Part shown: positions 17,489 through 26,663 of the stretch, one piece after another
Layout of the letters: every line of letters begins with the position of its first letter
Position numbering within the stretch: the stretch's first letter is position 1
Assembly: GCA_963720805.1 (NCBI GenBank)
Contig: CAVRGT010000004.1
Span: forward strand, 1-64,000
Reading direction: 5' to 3'
DNA from: VRUE01 sp963720805
GTDB taxonomy: Bacteria > Actinomycetota > Thermoleophilia > Solirubrobacterales > 70-9
Length of the DNA stretch: 64,000 nt
Program-made: the position numbers and the translations under genes
Notes under the pieces: model-generated
What the model saw: the letters and a program-made list of their open reading frames with translations, nothing else
What the model was told of the DNA's origin: nothing
Databases searched by the model: none

Positions 17489-18129
17489 TCAGTTCGGGTG
17501 GTAGGTGACTTCGCGGCCGTGGTAGGTCGGCGTCGCGCACCGCCTGGGCGAGGCTCTGCGGGGTCTGGAAGCCGTATTCGACCGTGGCCTGCGGAGTGCC
17601 GCCGCTGAGCCGCTTCGGCTTCATCACGACCAGGGCCGGGACCCGGTTGACGTCGAGGCCGACCGTGATCGCCGCGTAGCGGGCGATCTGCTTGGCCGGG
17701 ACCGTGAAGAGGGCGACCTCGGGCAGGGAGTCGAGCTGGGCGGCGGAGCGCTTGACCAGCTTGTCGTCGATGCCGCCGTCGTGGACGATCAGCAGGACGA
17801 CGGTCTTGCCGGAGCCTATAGGCGGCGGTGAGCGGACGCGGCGGTGGCGGGGTCGGCACCGTGGCAGGCGCGGCCGAGACGGCGCCCGCGGTGCCGACGC
17901 CGGCGATCGCGCTTTCGGCCGCCGCTTCCACGGCTTCGCCCGGCGTCGCCGCGGTCGCCGTGCCGACGCGCGCCGGTGCCGGCGACGGCGACCGTCGCTT
18001 CGCTCGTTTCGGCCCCTTCTTCTTCTTCGCCGCCAGAGCTGCTGATGAAGATGACGACGCCGACAACGACGAGGATCGACGATCAGCGCCGACCTGGGCA
18101 ATCGGGTTCTCGTTCAGCTTCTCCCTCAC
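17489..18129 (-). CDS. membrane-anchored thioredoxin-fold protein of the pilus operon (frameshifted)
   Basis: Starts GTG AGG GAG AAG at 18129 (MREKLNENPIAQVG), followed in a shifted frame by one membrane helix (ILVVVGVVIFISSS). Next comes an Ala/Pro/Thr-rich spacer, then a C-terminal thioredoxin-like domain from VVLLIVHDGGIDDKLVKR to RVPALVVMKPKRL, ending YHGREVTYHPN at TGA 17489. It lacks a CxxC, so a redox role is unlikely; a scaffolding role is possible. The start overlaps the pilT2 stop (GTGA) and pilB follows after 8 bp. I do not recognise a named family. Frameshifts lie near 18090, 17815 and 17520. Confidence 0.6.
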
Positions 18130-19247
18130 GGCGCCACCGGCTCCTCCTTGCCGAGCTGCTCGATGCCGCTCGCGCGCTGGCCGCCGGCCGCCAGCATCAG
18201 TTTGAAGTCGTGCGGGCTGGAGGCGTAGTCGAGGGCGACCTCCTCGCTGACCTTGCCCTCCATCACGTAGCGCAGCAGCGACTGGTCGAAGGTGCACATG
18301 CCGTAGTACTCGCCCTCGCCGATGACCTCGGTGATCTTGCCCGTTTCTTCGGGGTTGAGGATCAGGTCCTGGACGCGGCCGGTGACGACCATCACCTCGG
18401 CGGCGGCGACGCGGCCGTCGCCGGTGACGTCGGGGACGAGGCGCTGGGCGATCGCGCCCTTCAGGGTCGAGGCCAGCATCACCCGCGCCTGCTGCTGCAG
18501 GTGGGGCGGGAAGAAGTCGACGATGCGGTTGATCGTCTCGGTCGCGTCGAGGGTGTGGACCGTGGAGAGCACGAGGTGGCCGGTCTCGGCCGCGGAGAGC
18601 GCCGTGCGCACGGTCTCCTCGTCGCGCATCTCGCCGATCAGGATCACGTCGGGGTCCTGGCGCAGGACGCGGCGCATCGCGCGCCCGAAGCTGACCGTGT
18701 CCGAGCCGACTTCGCGCTGGTTGACGATCGAGCGCTTGTCTTCATGCAGGTACTCGATCGGGTCCTCGAGCGTGACGATGTGGTGCGCCCGGGTCTGGTT
18801 GATGTGGTCGATCATCGCCGCCAGCGTCGTGCTCTTGCCCGAGCCGGTGGTGCCGGTGACGAGGATGATTCCGCGCGCCTCTTCGGCCAGGCTGGTGACG
18901 ACCGCGGGCAGGCCGAGTTCCTCGACCGAGCGGATCTTGAAGGGGATCGCGCGGCAGACGATCGAGATCGAGCCGCGCTGTTTGAAGACGTTGACGCGGA
19001 AGCGGGCGAGCCCGGGAATCGAGTAGGCGAAGTCGGCCTCACCGTCGGACTCGAACTCGGTCAGCGAGCGCACCTCGGCCATGTCGTGGAAGGCCTTCTC
19101 GGTGTCGGCCCCTTTGAGCGGCTCGTAGCCCTCGAGGTGCGCCAGTTCGCCATGCATACGGGCGATCGGCGGCGAGTTGACCTTGACGTGGAGGTCCGAA
19201 CCCTCACGCTCTATGAGCGTGCGCAGCGCTTTATCGATATCGAACAT
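18126..19247 (-). CDS. second PilT/PilU-type ATPase
   Basis: A 373-residue PilT-family ATPase with Walker A GTTGSGKSTT, EDPIEYLHEDKRSIVNQREV, Walker B VLRQDPDVILIGEMRD and the His box TGHLVLSTVHT. It differs clearly from the other PilT in the N- and C-terminal regions; the C-terminus ends in a PilU-like tail after the helix VSEEVALDYASSP. In systems with two such ATPases one is PilT and one PilU, and the dependent motor helps retraction. It is intact, lies downstream of sigA and is translationally coupled to the thioredoxin-like gene. Confidence 0.9.
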   Translation of the reverse strand: MFDIDKALRTLIEREGSDLHVKVNSPPIARMHGELAHLEGYEPLKGADTEKAFHDMAEVRSLTEFESDGEADFAYSIPGLARFRVNVFKQRGSISIVCRAIPFKIRSVEELGLPAVVTSLAEEARGIILVTGTTGSGKSTTLAAMIDHINQTRAHHIVTLEDPIEYLHEDKRSIVNQREVGSDTVSFGRAMRRVLRQDPDVILIGEMRDEETVRTALSAAETGHLVLSTVHTLDATETINRIVDFFPPHLQQQARVMLASTLKGAIAQRLVPDVTGDGRVAAAEVMVVTGRVQDLILNPEETGKITEVIGEGEYYGMCTFDQSLLRYVMEGKVSEEVALDYASSPHDFKLMLAAGGQRASGIEQLGKEEPVAP

Positions 19248-19297
19248 CCCGACCTGTATCGGCCGGGATGCCCGTACTCCTTAGCCCTGAAGCGGAA

Positions 19298-20405
19298 TCA
19301 GGTCACCTCACGCAGCTTCTGAGCTTCTCCCAGCTGTTGAAGCTTCTTGAGCGATCTGGTTCTCGATCTGACGGATGCGCTCGCGGGTGACGTTGAACGT
19401 GCGCCCAACCTCGTCCAGCGTGCGCGGGTGCTCGCCGCCGAGGCCGTAGCGCAGCTCTAGCACGCGGCGCTCGCGGTAGGAGAGGTTCTCCAGCGCTTCC
19501 TTCAGCGCCTCTTTGGTCAGCAGGTCCGCCGCCCGGTCGAAGGGGGACTCGGCCTTCTCGTCGGCGATGAACTGGCCGAACTCCGACTCCTCCTCGTCGC
19601 CGACCGGCTTCTCCAGCGAGACCGGCGCCTGGGCGGAGCGCTTGATCGAGTCGACCTCCTCGGGATCGATCCCGGTTACGTCGGCGATCTCCTCCGGGGT
19701 CGGCTCGCGGCCCAGCTCGGTGACCAGCTTGCGCTCGGCGCGGCCGATCTTGTTCAGCTTCTCGACCACGTGCACCGGGATGCGGATCGTCCGCGCCTTG
19801 TCGGCGAGCGCGCGGGCGATCGCCTGGCGGATCCACCAGGTGGCGTAGGTCGAGAACTTGAATCCCTTGCGGTAGTCGAACTTCTCCGCGGCGCGGACCA
19901 GGCCCAGCGTTCCCTCCTGGATCAGGTCGAGGAAGGGCAGGCCCTGGTTGCGGTAGTTCTTCGCGATCGAGACGACCAGGCGCAGGTTCGACTCGACCAT
20001 TTTCTGCTTCGCGTCGAGATCGCCGCGCTCGATCCGCTTGGCGAGTTCGACCTCCTCCGCGGCGGTCAGCAGGCGGACCTTGCCGATGTCCTTGAGGAAC
20101 AGCTGCAGGCTGTCCGTGGTCATGTCGGGTTTCAGGTCGAGCGCGGCTTTCTGGCGGCGCCGGCCTTTTTTCCCGGTGTCCATGGGCAGGGCTTCCGCGG
20201 CCGCTTTCTGGGCCGGGTCCATGTCCTCGACAAGCTCGATGCCCGACTTCTCGAGGTGCCCGTAAAGGTCCTCGACATCGGACTCGTCCAGATCCACCTC
20301 CGAGACTGCGGAGGCGACATCGCCGAAGGTCAGCACACCAAGCTGCTGCCCACGGGTAATGAGGCCTTTGACCTCCTCAAGCTCCTGAAGCTCTGCTACC
20401 AGCAT
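19298..20405 (-). CDS. group 1/2 RNA polymerase sigma-70 factor (SigA/RpoD-type)
   Basis: Region 1.1-like N-terminus, then region 1.2/2 with LFLKDIGKVRLLTAAEE and NLRLVVSIAKNYRNQGLPFL, the 2.3-2.4 segment FKFSTYATWWIRQAIARAL, regions 3 and 4 with RTLDEVGRTFNVTRERIRQIE. The intact frame ends at 19308. One extra base after the IENQ codons changes the last about 20 residues; removing it restores the usual SLKKLQQLGEAQKLREVT end at TGA 19298. Length (about 368 residues) and the complete 2.4/4.2 helices argue for the primary sigma or a close paralogue. It is the first gene of the pilT2-pilB-pilT-pilC run. Confidence 0.92.
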
Positions 20406-20478
20406 CCTGTCTAACTCGTTTCTTTGGGAAGGTTGTTAAGTCCTGCGACTAGAACGCCGCCGATGGCGGAGAGTCGCG

Positions 20479-20504
20479 AAAAAATGGACCGGCTTATCCG
20501 GTCC
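20479..20504 (-). terminator. intrinsic terminator-like hairpin in the sigA leader
   Basis: On the minus strand GGACCGG-ATAAG-CCGGTCC is followed by A and six T (down to 20479), the form of a factor-independent terminator. It lies 74 bp upstream of the sigA ATG with no gene ending nearby; the neighbour at 20606 runs the other way. It could attenuate transcripts starting farther upstream, or shield sigA from antisense transcription. Confidence 0.6.
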
Positions 20505-20605
20505 GAGAAGCTGAATATCCTGCGCTGGCCTTGAGGCCTGGGACGGGCGATCTGGATTCGCTCAAACGTCTGTTCGCATATTAGTCGCTTCAGTTTCTGA
20601 AGTCA

Positions 20606-21508
20606 ATGCCCAAAACCATGCGCCAAACCCGCCCCTGGCTGCGTGCCTTCTGGAACCGAGCCTACCGCGAGAACGTCACCGGCCTCTCGGCGATGGTCGC
20701 CTACAACCTGATGCTGGCGGTCTTCCCCTTCGCCCTGCTGGTGCTCTTCATCTTCGGCCAGGTGCTCAAGATCGGCGGGGTCGAGACCAGCGTGCTCAAC
20801 GACCTGCAGCGGCTCTTCCCCAACGTCGAGCAGGGCACCCTGACCGACGTGCTCAACCGGATCGAGGAAAACTCGACCACGATCGGGATCGCCGCCTTCT
20901 TCGGCTCGCTCTGGATCGGCGCCTCCTTCTGGGGGGCGATGGACACCGCCTTCTGCCGCATCTACCACGTCGAGTGCCGCGGCTGGGTCGAGCAGAAGCG
21001 CTTCTCCTTCGCAATGCTTGCCGTCGTCCTGCTCTTCATCGCCGCCAGCATCCTCCTGCCGGCGATGGAGAGCGCCCTCATCTCCAGCACCGACCGGCTC
21101 CCCTTCGGCCTCTCCGACATCAAGGCGATCGACACCGCGCTGCTGCTCGGCGCCACGATCCTGATCACCTTCCTGATCTGCTGCGTGATCTTCTGGGCGG
21201 TGCCGAAGGGACATATGCCCTGGCGCGCGGTCTGGCCGGGGGCCGCCTTCGTCACCTTCGGCGCCGGCATCGCCAACTGGCTCTTCCCCGTCTACCTCTC
21301 CAACGTCTCCAGCCTCTCGCGCTTCGGCTCCACCCTGGGCTTCGTCCTGATCGCCCTGCTCTGGTTCTACGTGCTCAGCCTCGCTCTACTGGCGGGCGCG
21401 GTGATCAACTCGCTGCGCCACGAGCTGCGAGAGACCGGCGAAATGCCTTACGGCCCGGGGGCTGAGGCGAAGAAGCCCTGTGGCTGCGAAGAAGAGGCTC
21501 AGCCGTAG
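20606..21508 (+). CDS. YihY/BrkB-family inner-membrane protein
   Basis: A 300-residue polytopic protein with the YihY signature: an N-terminal LSAMVAYNLMLAVFPFALLVL helix, FGSLWIGASFWGAMDTAF, and four further helices through FVLIALLWFYVLSLALLAGAV. The family was once thought to be RNase BN but is now regarded as a membrane protein of unknown transport function. A CTTCAG-TTT-CTGAAG palindrome lies 4-18 bp before the ATG. Its 3' end overlaps the convergent glpX by 10 bp. Confidence 0.88.
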   Translation: MPKTMRQTRPWLRAFWNRAYRENVTGLSAMVAYNLMLAVFPFALLVLFIFGQVLKIGGVETSVLNDLQRLFPNVEQGTLTDVLNRIEENSTTIGIAAFFGSLWIGASFWGAMDTAFCRIYHVECRGWVEQKRFSFAMLAVVLLFIAASILLPAMESALISSTDRLPFGLSDIKAIDTALLLGATILITFLICCVIFWAVPKGHMPWRAVWPGAAFVTFGAGIANWLFPVYLSNVSSLSRFGSTLGFVLIALLWFYVLSLALLAGAVINSLRHELRETGEMPYGPGAEAKKPCGCEEEAQP

Positions 21509-22497
21509 CGCTCGCCGGTGACCGCCCTCAGCTTTGAGCGGTCGTGGCGGGCCTGGACGCGGCGCACGGTGCCCGAGCGCGAGCGCATGACCAGCGATTC
21601 CGTGGTCGCGCCGTTGCCGCGGTAGCGGACGCCTTGGAGGACGTCGCCGTCGGTGACGCCGGTGGCGGAGAAGAAGACGTCCTCGCCTGAGCAGAGGTCG
21701 TTGGCGGTGAGCACGAGGTCGAGGTCATAGCCGGCATCGACCGCGGCGCTGCGCTCCTCGTCGTTGCGCGGCCAGAGGCGGCCGAGCTGCTGCCCGCCCA
21801 TCGACTTCAGCGCCGCGGCGGAGAGCACGCCCTCGGGCGTGCCGCCGATGCCCCAGAGCAGGTCGACCGGGGAGCGTTCGCTGACCGCGAGCAGCGCCGC
21901 TGAGACGTCGCCGTCGCTGATCAGCCGCAGGCGGGCGCCCGCCTCGCGCACTTCGCGCATCGCCTCCTCGTGGCGGGGGCGGTCGAGCATGACCACGATC
22001 ACGTCGCCGACGCTCTCTTCCTTGCGCTCGGCGATCAACTTCAAGGTCTCGGGCAGCGGGCGGTCGAGGTCGAGCAGGTCGGCAATCTCCTCGCCGCCGG
22101 CCATCTTTTCCATGTAGACGCAGGGCCCGGGGTCGAACATCGAGCCGCGCTCGGCGAGGGCGATCACCGCCAGGGCGCTGGGCATGCCGCGGGCGCAGAG
22201 CGTGGTGCCCTCCAGCGGGTCGACGGCGATGTCGACCACCGGTGGGCTGCCGTCGCCGATCTGCTCGCCGTTGAAGAGCATCGGCGCCTCGTCCTTCTCG
22301 CCCTCGCCGATCACGACGACACCGTCCATCGCGACCGTGTCGAGGACGAAGCGCATCGCGTCGACCGCGGCACCGTCGGCCGCCAGCTTGTCGCCGCGAC
22401 CGACCCAGCGGGCAGCAGCGAGCGCCGCCGCCTCGGTGACCCGGACGAGCTCCAGCGCCAAGTTGCGATCCGGCTTGGTGGCAGGCGTCCCCTCCAT
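21499..22497 (-). CDS. glpX: class II fructose-1,6-bisphosphatase (GlpX)
   Basis: A 332-residue protein with GlpX signatures: VVIGEGEKDEAPMLFNGE and VDPLEGTTLCARG (metal/phosphate site), then WGIGGTPEGVLSAAALKSMGG. It hydrolyses fructose-1,6-bisphosphate to fructose-6-phosphate in gluconeogenesis and is the typical FBPase of actinobacteria. The ATG at 22497 is chosen; an upstream in-frame start exists only by reading through the palindromic repeat at 22520-22568. It is divergent from the next gene. Confidence 0.93.
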   Translation of the reverse strand: MEGTPATKPDRNLALELVRVTEAAALAAARWVGRGDKLAADGAAVDAMRFVLDTVAMDGVVVIGEGEKDEAPMLFNGEQIGDGSPPVVDIAVDPLEGTTLCARGMPSALAVIALAERGSMFDPGPCVYMEKMAGGEEIADLLDLDRPLPETLKLIAERKEESVGDVIVVMLDRPRHEEAMREVREAGARLRLISDGDVSAALLAVSERSPVDLLWGIGGTPEGVLSAAALKSMGGQQLGRLWPRNDEERSAAVDAGYDLDLVLTANDLCSGEDVFFSATGVTDGDVLQGVRYRGNGATTESLVMRSRSGTVRRVQARHDRSKLRAVTGERYG

Positions 22498-22519
22498 CCC
22501 CCGGCACCCTATTCGAATC

Positions 22520-22568
22520 GTTCCGGTGCGCCTTATGCACCTCACGGGTACATAAGGCGCACCGGAAC
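22520..22568. repeat. palindromic repeat family 1, copy A
   Basis: Perfect 18-bp arms, GTTCCGGTGCGCCTTATG and CATAAGGCGCACCGGAAC, with a 13-nt centre. Related copies lie at 49381-49425, 56192-56237 and 60652-60699. This copy sits between divergent genes (glpX and an LLM oxidoreductase), so it is not placed as a terminator for either. Confidence 0.9.
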
Positions 22569-22592
22569 AGGGTTCGGGGGTAGGGTGCGGTT

Positions 22593-23530
22593 ATGGGTGA
22601 GCGTTGGGGGTTGACTTTGCCGCTGCCGGGGCTCTCGCTGGCGGCGCACGAGGAGTTGGTGAAGCGGGCCGAGGCTGCCGGCTACACCGACTTCTGGAGC
22701 GGCGAGACGAACGGGCCTGACGGCTTCACGCCGCTGGCGCTGAGCGCCGCCTGGACCGAGCGGGCGCGGCTTGGGACCGGCATCGTCGGCGTCTTCCAGC
22801 GCGGGCCGGCGCTGCTGGCACAGGAGGCGGCGGCGCTTGCCGAGCGCCTCGGACGGGCGCTTCGTGCTCGGCATCGGCTCCTCCTCGGACCGCATCGTCG
22901 AAGGCTGGAACGGGATCCCCTTCGAGCGGCCGCTGGCCAAGGTGCGCGAGACGCTCGACTTCCTCGCACGCTGCGCTGGCCGGCGAGCGCACCGCCAGCG
23001 GCTTCAAGCTGGAGAGCGCGCCGGCGCAGCCGGTGCCGATCGTGCTCGCCGCCCTGCGCGGCAAGATGCTCGAGCTGGCGGTCGAGCGGGCCGACGGCGC
23101 CTTCACCAACTTCCTGCCGCTCGGCGGCCTGCCCAAGGTGACCGCGCAGCTGGAGGGAGCGCCCGAGGGCTTCGAGCTGCTCTGCCGCTTCTTCTGCCTG
23201 CCGGGCGAGCGCGAGGCGGTCGAGCCGCTGGCCCGCTTCATGTTCTCCTCCTACATCACCGTGCCGGTCTACGCCGCCTTCTACCGCTGGCTCGGCTACG
23301 GCGAGCAGATCGAGCCGATGATCGCCGCCTGGGAGGCAGGCGACCGCCAGGCCGCCGCCGCGGCGGCGCCCTGGGAGCTGATCGAGGAGATGTTCATCTT
23401 CGGCTCGCCCGGAGCGAGATGGAGGAGCGCATCGGCGCCTTCGTCGACGGGCGGCATCACCCTGCCGATCCTCACCCCGATCACGACGCCGGACAAGCTC
23501 GGCGAGCTGATCGACGCCCTGGCGCCGTAA
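22593..23530 (+). CDS. LLM-class (F420-type) oxidoreductase, frameshifted
   Basis: A luciferase-like TIM-barrel protein of about 310 residues. It starts WGLTLPLPGLSLAAHEELV and has GRFVLGIGSSSDRIVEGWNG in the middle and PAQPVPIVLAALRGKMLEL in the C-terminal half, ending at TAA 23530. Frameshifts (an extra base near 22851, others near 22970 and 23412) break it into three pieces, all collinear. Such actinobacterial enzymes commonly use F420H2; the substrate is unknown. The start codon lies 24 bp after the palindromic repeat. Confidence 0.75.
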
Positions 23531-23542
23531 GCGGTCCGACCG

Positions 23543-24513
23543 CTAAGCGGGCCGGGCGAGGCTGAGCGCGTAGTCGCAGTCGGCGTCGGTGAACCAGCCG
23601 TCGAGCGCCAGCCCGGCCTCCGCGTAGACGCGGGCGAGCTTCTCGTAGGTGAACTTGGTCGAGATCTCGGTCCGCATCTCCTCGCCGGCGGCGAACTCGA
23701 TCGCGAGGTCGAGATCGTCGAGCCGCACGGTCTGCGCCTCGAGCGAGCGCAGGCGGATGTCCATCCGCGCCTCGACCGCGTCGTAGCGGGCGACGTGCTC
23801 GAAGGCGTCGAGGTCGAAGTCGGCGCCGAGCTCGCGGTTCAGCACCTCGAGCACGTTCTTGTTGAACTCGGCGGTGACGCCGGCCGGCGTCGTCGTAGGC
23901 GGCCTCGAGCCGGTCGCGGCCCTTGACCAGGTCGGTGCCGAGCAGGAGCCGGTCCTCGGGCCCCATCAGCGCCGCGAGGCGGACGAGGAACTCGCGGCGG
24001 GCGCGCGGGTAGAGGTTGCCGACGTGCCGCCGAGGAAGGCGACGAGGCGACCGCCGTCGCCGTCGGGGATGCGCTCGAGGTGCGTGCTCGAAGTCGCAGA
24101 CGAGGCCGCGGACCGCGAGGCCCGGGTACTCCTCGACCAGCAGGGCGGCGGTTTCGTGGGTGATCTCCTCGGAGATGTCGACCGGGACGTAGGTGTGCAG
24201 GCAGCCGGCGTCGCGCATCGCGTCGAGCAGGTGGCGGGTCTTCGCGGCCGAGCCGGAGCCGAGCTCGACCAGCGAGCGCGGGGCGCCCGCGGCGGCGACG
24301 ATCTCGCCGCGAGCGCTCGGCCAGGATCGAGCGCTCGGCCCGGGTCGGGTAGTACTCCTCCAGCTCGGTGATCTGCTCGAAGAGCTGCGAGCCGCGCTCG
24401 TCGTAGAAGTACTTCGGCGCCAGCTCCTTGGGCTCGGCCGAGAGGCCGTCGCGGACGTCGCGGGCCATCGTCGCCGCGGTGTCGGCGTCGAGGTGGACCT
24501 CGATCGCGATCAT
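23543..24513 (-). CDS. egtD: EgtD, L-histidine N-alpha-methyltransferase (frameshifted)
   Basis: A SAM-dependent methyltransferase that converts histidine to hercynine, the first step of ergothioneine synthesis. Visible parts in order: AMARDVRDGL-like start with LAPKYFYDERGSQLFEQITE, YYPTRAERSIL, VPVDISEEITHETAALLV, GPEDRLLLGTDLVKGRDRL and the end MRTEISTKFTYEKLARVY. About four single-base shifts (near 24310, 24090, 24025 and 23890) divide it. The ATG at 24513 overlaps the egtB stop (ATGA), confirming the pair. Confidence 0.88.
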
Positions 24514-25686
24514 GCGTCCGCTCGCGCAGCGCGGACGCCGGAGAAGATCTGGCGCCGCTCGGGCAGGTCCCAGTTGCGGAAGCTGGGCCGCATGACGTTG
24601 CGGCGCGTCGCCCAGGAGCCGCCGCGCAGGACCTTGTAGGTCGTCGCCGAAGAAGACCTGCGAGTACTCCGGGTAGGGGAAGGCCTCGAAGCCCGGGTAG
24701 GCGAGGAAGTCCGAGGACGTCCATTCCCAGGCCTGGCCGACGCCCTCGAGCCGCGGCGACGCCGCCTCCCACTCATGCTCGGTCGGCAGCCGCTTGCCGG
24801 CCCAGCGGGCGAGCGCGTCGGCCTCGTGCCAGGAGACATGGAGGACGGGATGGGCCGGGTCGATCGGGTCGCGACCTCCCATATTCGTCAGCACCCACCC
24901 CCCGTCGCCGTCGCGCTCCCAGTACAGCGGCGGCTCGGCGCCGGTCTCCTCCATGAACTGGAGATACGTGCCATTGTCCACCGGAGTTCGATCGATCTCG
25001 AAGGCGGCGAGCTCAACCGCGTGGCGAGGCCGCTCGTTGTCGTAAGCGAAAGCCGCGGGATGGTGCGCCGATCTCGTAGCGTGCCGCCGGGGATGCGGAT
25101 CGACTCCGGAGCACGGGGCATCTCTCGAACGGGCGGATACTCAAAGTGCCGGGCCAACTGGCCCGGCACTTGTCCGGGCGAGAGATGCCCCGTGCTCCGG
25201 AGCGCCTCGGGCAGCTCGTAGCCGTCGACCATCTGCAGCAGCTGCAGCATCGTCTCGTTGTGCTGCTGCTCGTGGGCCAGCAGCATCTCGTAGACGAAGC
25301 CTTCGCGCAGCAGCGGGTCCTCGGCGTCGGGCGCCGATCTCGACCTCGTCGAGCACCTCGAGCGTGCGCTCGCGCACGTCGGCGAGGTAGGCGCGCAGCT
25401 CGGCGTCGCGCAGGATCGGCAGCTCGCCGCGGCTCTTGCGCGGGTTCTCGATCGCGTCGTAGAAGCGGCCGAGCTCGCCGTGCAGCGGCTCGCGCCCGCC
25501 GATCGTCTGCACCAGCCAGAGCTCCTCGAAGTTGGCGATGTGGCCGAGGTCCCAGGCCAGCGGGCTGAGCAGCGGCGAGTAGACGCGGTTGAGCTGCTCG
25601 TCGTCGAGCGGCTCGAGCAGCGCCAAGGGTGAACGTCGCGCCTCGGCGAGGCGCTCCGCGATCGCTTCCTTGGAGCTGGGCGTCAC
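24510..25686 (-). CDS. egtB: EgtB, hercynine oxygenase (frameshifted, with palindromic insert)
   Basis: Forms the C-S bond of ergothioneine from hercynine and a thiol donor at a non-haem iron. The N-terminal DinB domain has WDLGHIANFEELWL and the iron-ligand motif HEQQHNETMLQ. The FGE-sulfatase domain has IRIPGGT, YLQFMEETGAEPPLYW, WEWTSSDFLAYPGF and LRGGSWATRR. Between the two domains lies a 99-bp perfect composite palindrome that adds 33 in-frame codons. Single-base shifts lie near 25335, 25065 and 24640. The order EgtB then EgtD is operonic. EgtA/EgtC are not in this window. Confidence 0.88.
25104..25202. repeat. 99-bp composite palindrome inside egtB
   Basis: Outer arms of 24 bp (25104-25127 and 25179-25202) are exact complements. 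Nested within is a second hairpin, AAGTGCCGGGCC (25144-25155) and GGCCCGGCACTT (25160-25171), with a 4-nt loop. The element is 99 nt, 33 codons, has no stop in the egtB frame, and falls in the linker between the DinB and FGE-like domains. Confidence 0.88.
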
Positions 25687-25831
25687 CTCGGTGGCGATCC
25701 GGAAACCCTAGCGAGGTCCGATTACGGGGATGTGAACCCGGGCGCAACCGGCGTAAACCGGGTGCAACGCTTTGCCGTCCCCATGGAGCCGTAAAACGTT
25801 GACCTCGGAGGGGACGGTAGGGTGGCGCGCC

Positions 25832-26601
25832 GTGGAAGTGGCGGGCAAGAGCGCGCTGGTCGCGGGCGGGGCGTCCGGGCTCGGCGAGGCGACCGCGCGG
25901 GCGCTGGTCGAGGCCGGGGCGGCGGTGACGATCGCCGACCTCAACGCCGAGAAGGGCGAGGCGCTGGCGGCGGAGCTGGGGCCGGGCGCGACCTTCGTCG
26001 CAGGCCGACGTGACCGACGAGGAGGCGGTATCCGCCGCGGTCGAGCGGGCGGCGACGCACGACGACGGGCTGCGGGTCTCGGTCTGCTGCGCCGGGATCG
26101 GCTGGGCCGAGCGGGTCGCCGCACAAGGGCGGCCCCCACAACCTCGAATTCTTCTCCAACGTGGTCAAGGTCAACCTGATCGGCAGCTTCAACGTGCTGC
26201 GCCTCGCCGCCGCGGCGATGAGCGAGAACGAGCCCGACGGCGAGGGCGAGCGCGGCGTCTGCGTCAACACCGCCTCGATCGCCGCCTACGACGGCCAGAT
26301 CGGCCAGATCGCCTACGCCGCCTCCAAGGGCGGCATCGTCGGCATGACCCTGCCGGCGGCCCGCGACATGGCCTCGCGCGGCGTCCGCGTGATGACCATC
26401 GCCCCCGGCCTCTTCGACACGCCGCTGCTGGCCGCCCTGCCCGAGGAGGCGCGCACGGCCCTCGGCGCCGGCATCCCCTTCCCCTCCCGGCTCGGCCGCC
26501 CCGAGGAGTACGGCCGCCTGGTCGGCCAGATCGTCGCCAACCCGATGCTCAACGGCGAGACGATCCGCCTCGACGGCGCCCTGCGGATGCCGCCGAAGTA
26601 A
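25832..26601 (+). CDS. short-chain dehydrogenase/reductase (frameshifted)
   Basis: Starts GTG GAA GTG GCG GGC. The N-terminal Rossmann motif SALVAGGASGLGEATARAL (GxxxGxG) and acidic ADLN residues indicate NAD(H). The active-site Ser is in NTASIAAYDG and YAASK gives the Tyr/Lys pair, then the PG motif in IAPGLFDTP. The pattern resembles 3-hydroxyacyl-CoA dehydrogenase type 2-like SDRs; the substrate is not certain. One-base shifts near 26003 and 26122 split it. It is divergent from the egt genes and convergent with the following secreted protein gene. Confidence 0.8.
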
Positions 26602-26603
26602 TC

Positions 26604-26644
26604 CGCCCCCCATTCGCCACCTCATAGGTAGTCAAAGGGGGGCG
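26604..26644. terminator. weak stem-loop between convergent genes
   Basis: CGCCCCCC (26604-26611) and GGGGGGCG (26637-26644) are 8-bp arms around a 25-nt loop, just after the SDR stop and before the end of the convergent gene. There is no T-tract, so this is only a possible bidirectional terminator. Confidence 0.3.
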
Positions 26645-26663
26645 TATGCCGATGCGAGGACGG

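Noticed and set aside
20588..20602. CTTCAG-TTT-CTGAAG palindrome before the YihY gene as another HxlR site
   Set aside because: It shares only CTTCAG/CTGAAG with the HxlR candidate operator and has a 3-bp rather than 14-bp spacer, so the spacing does not agree; noted only as a small palindrome.
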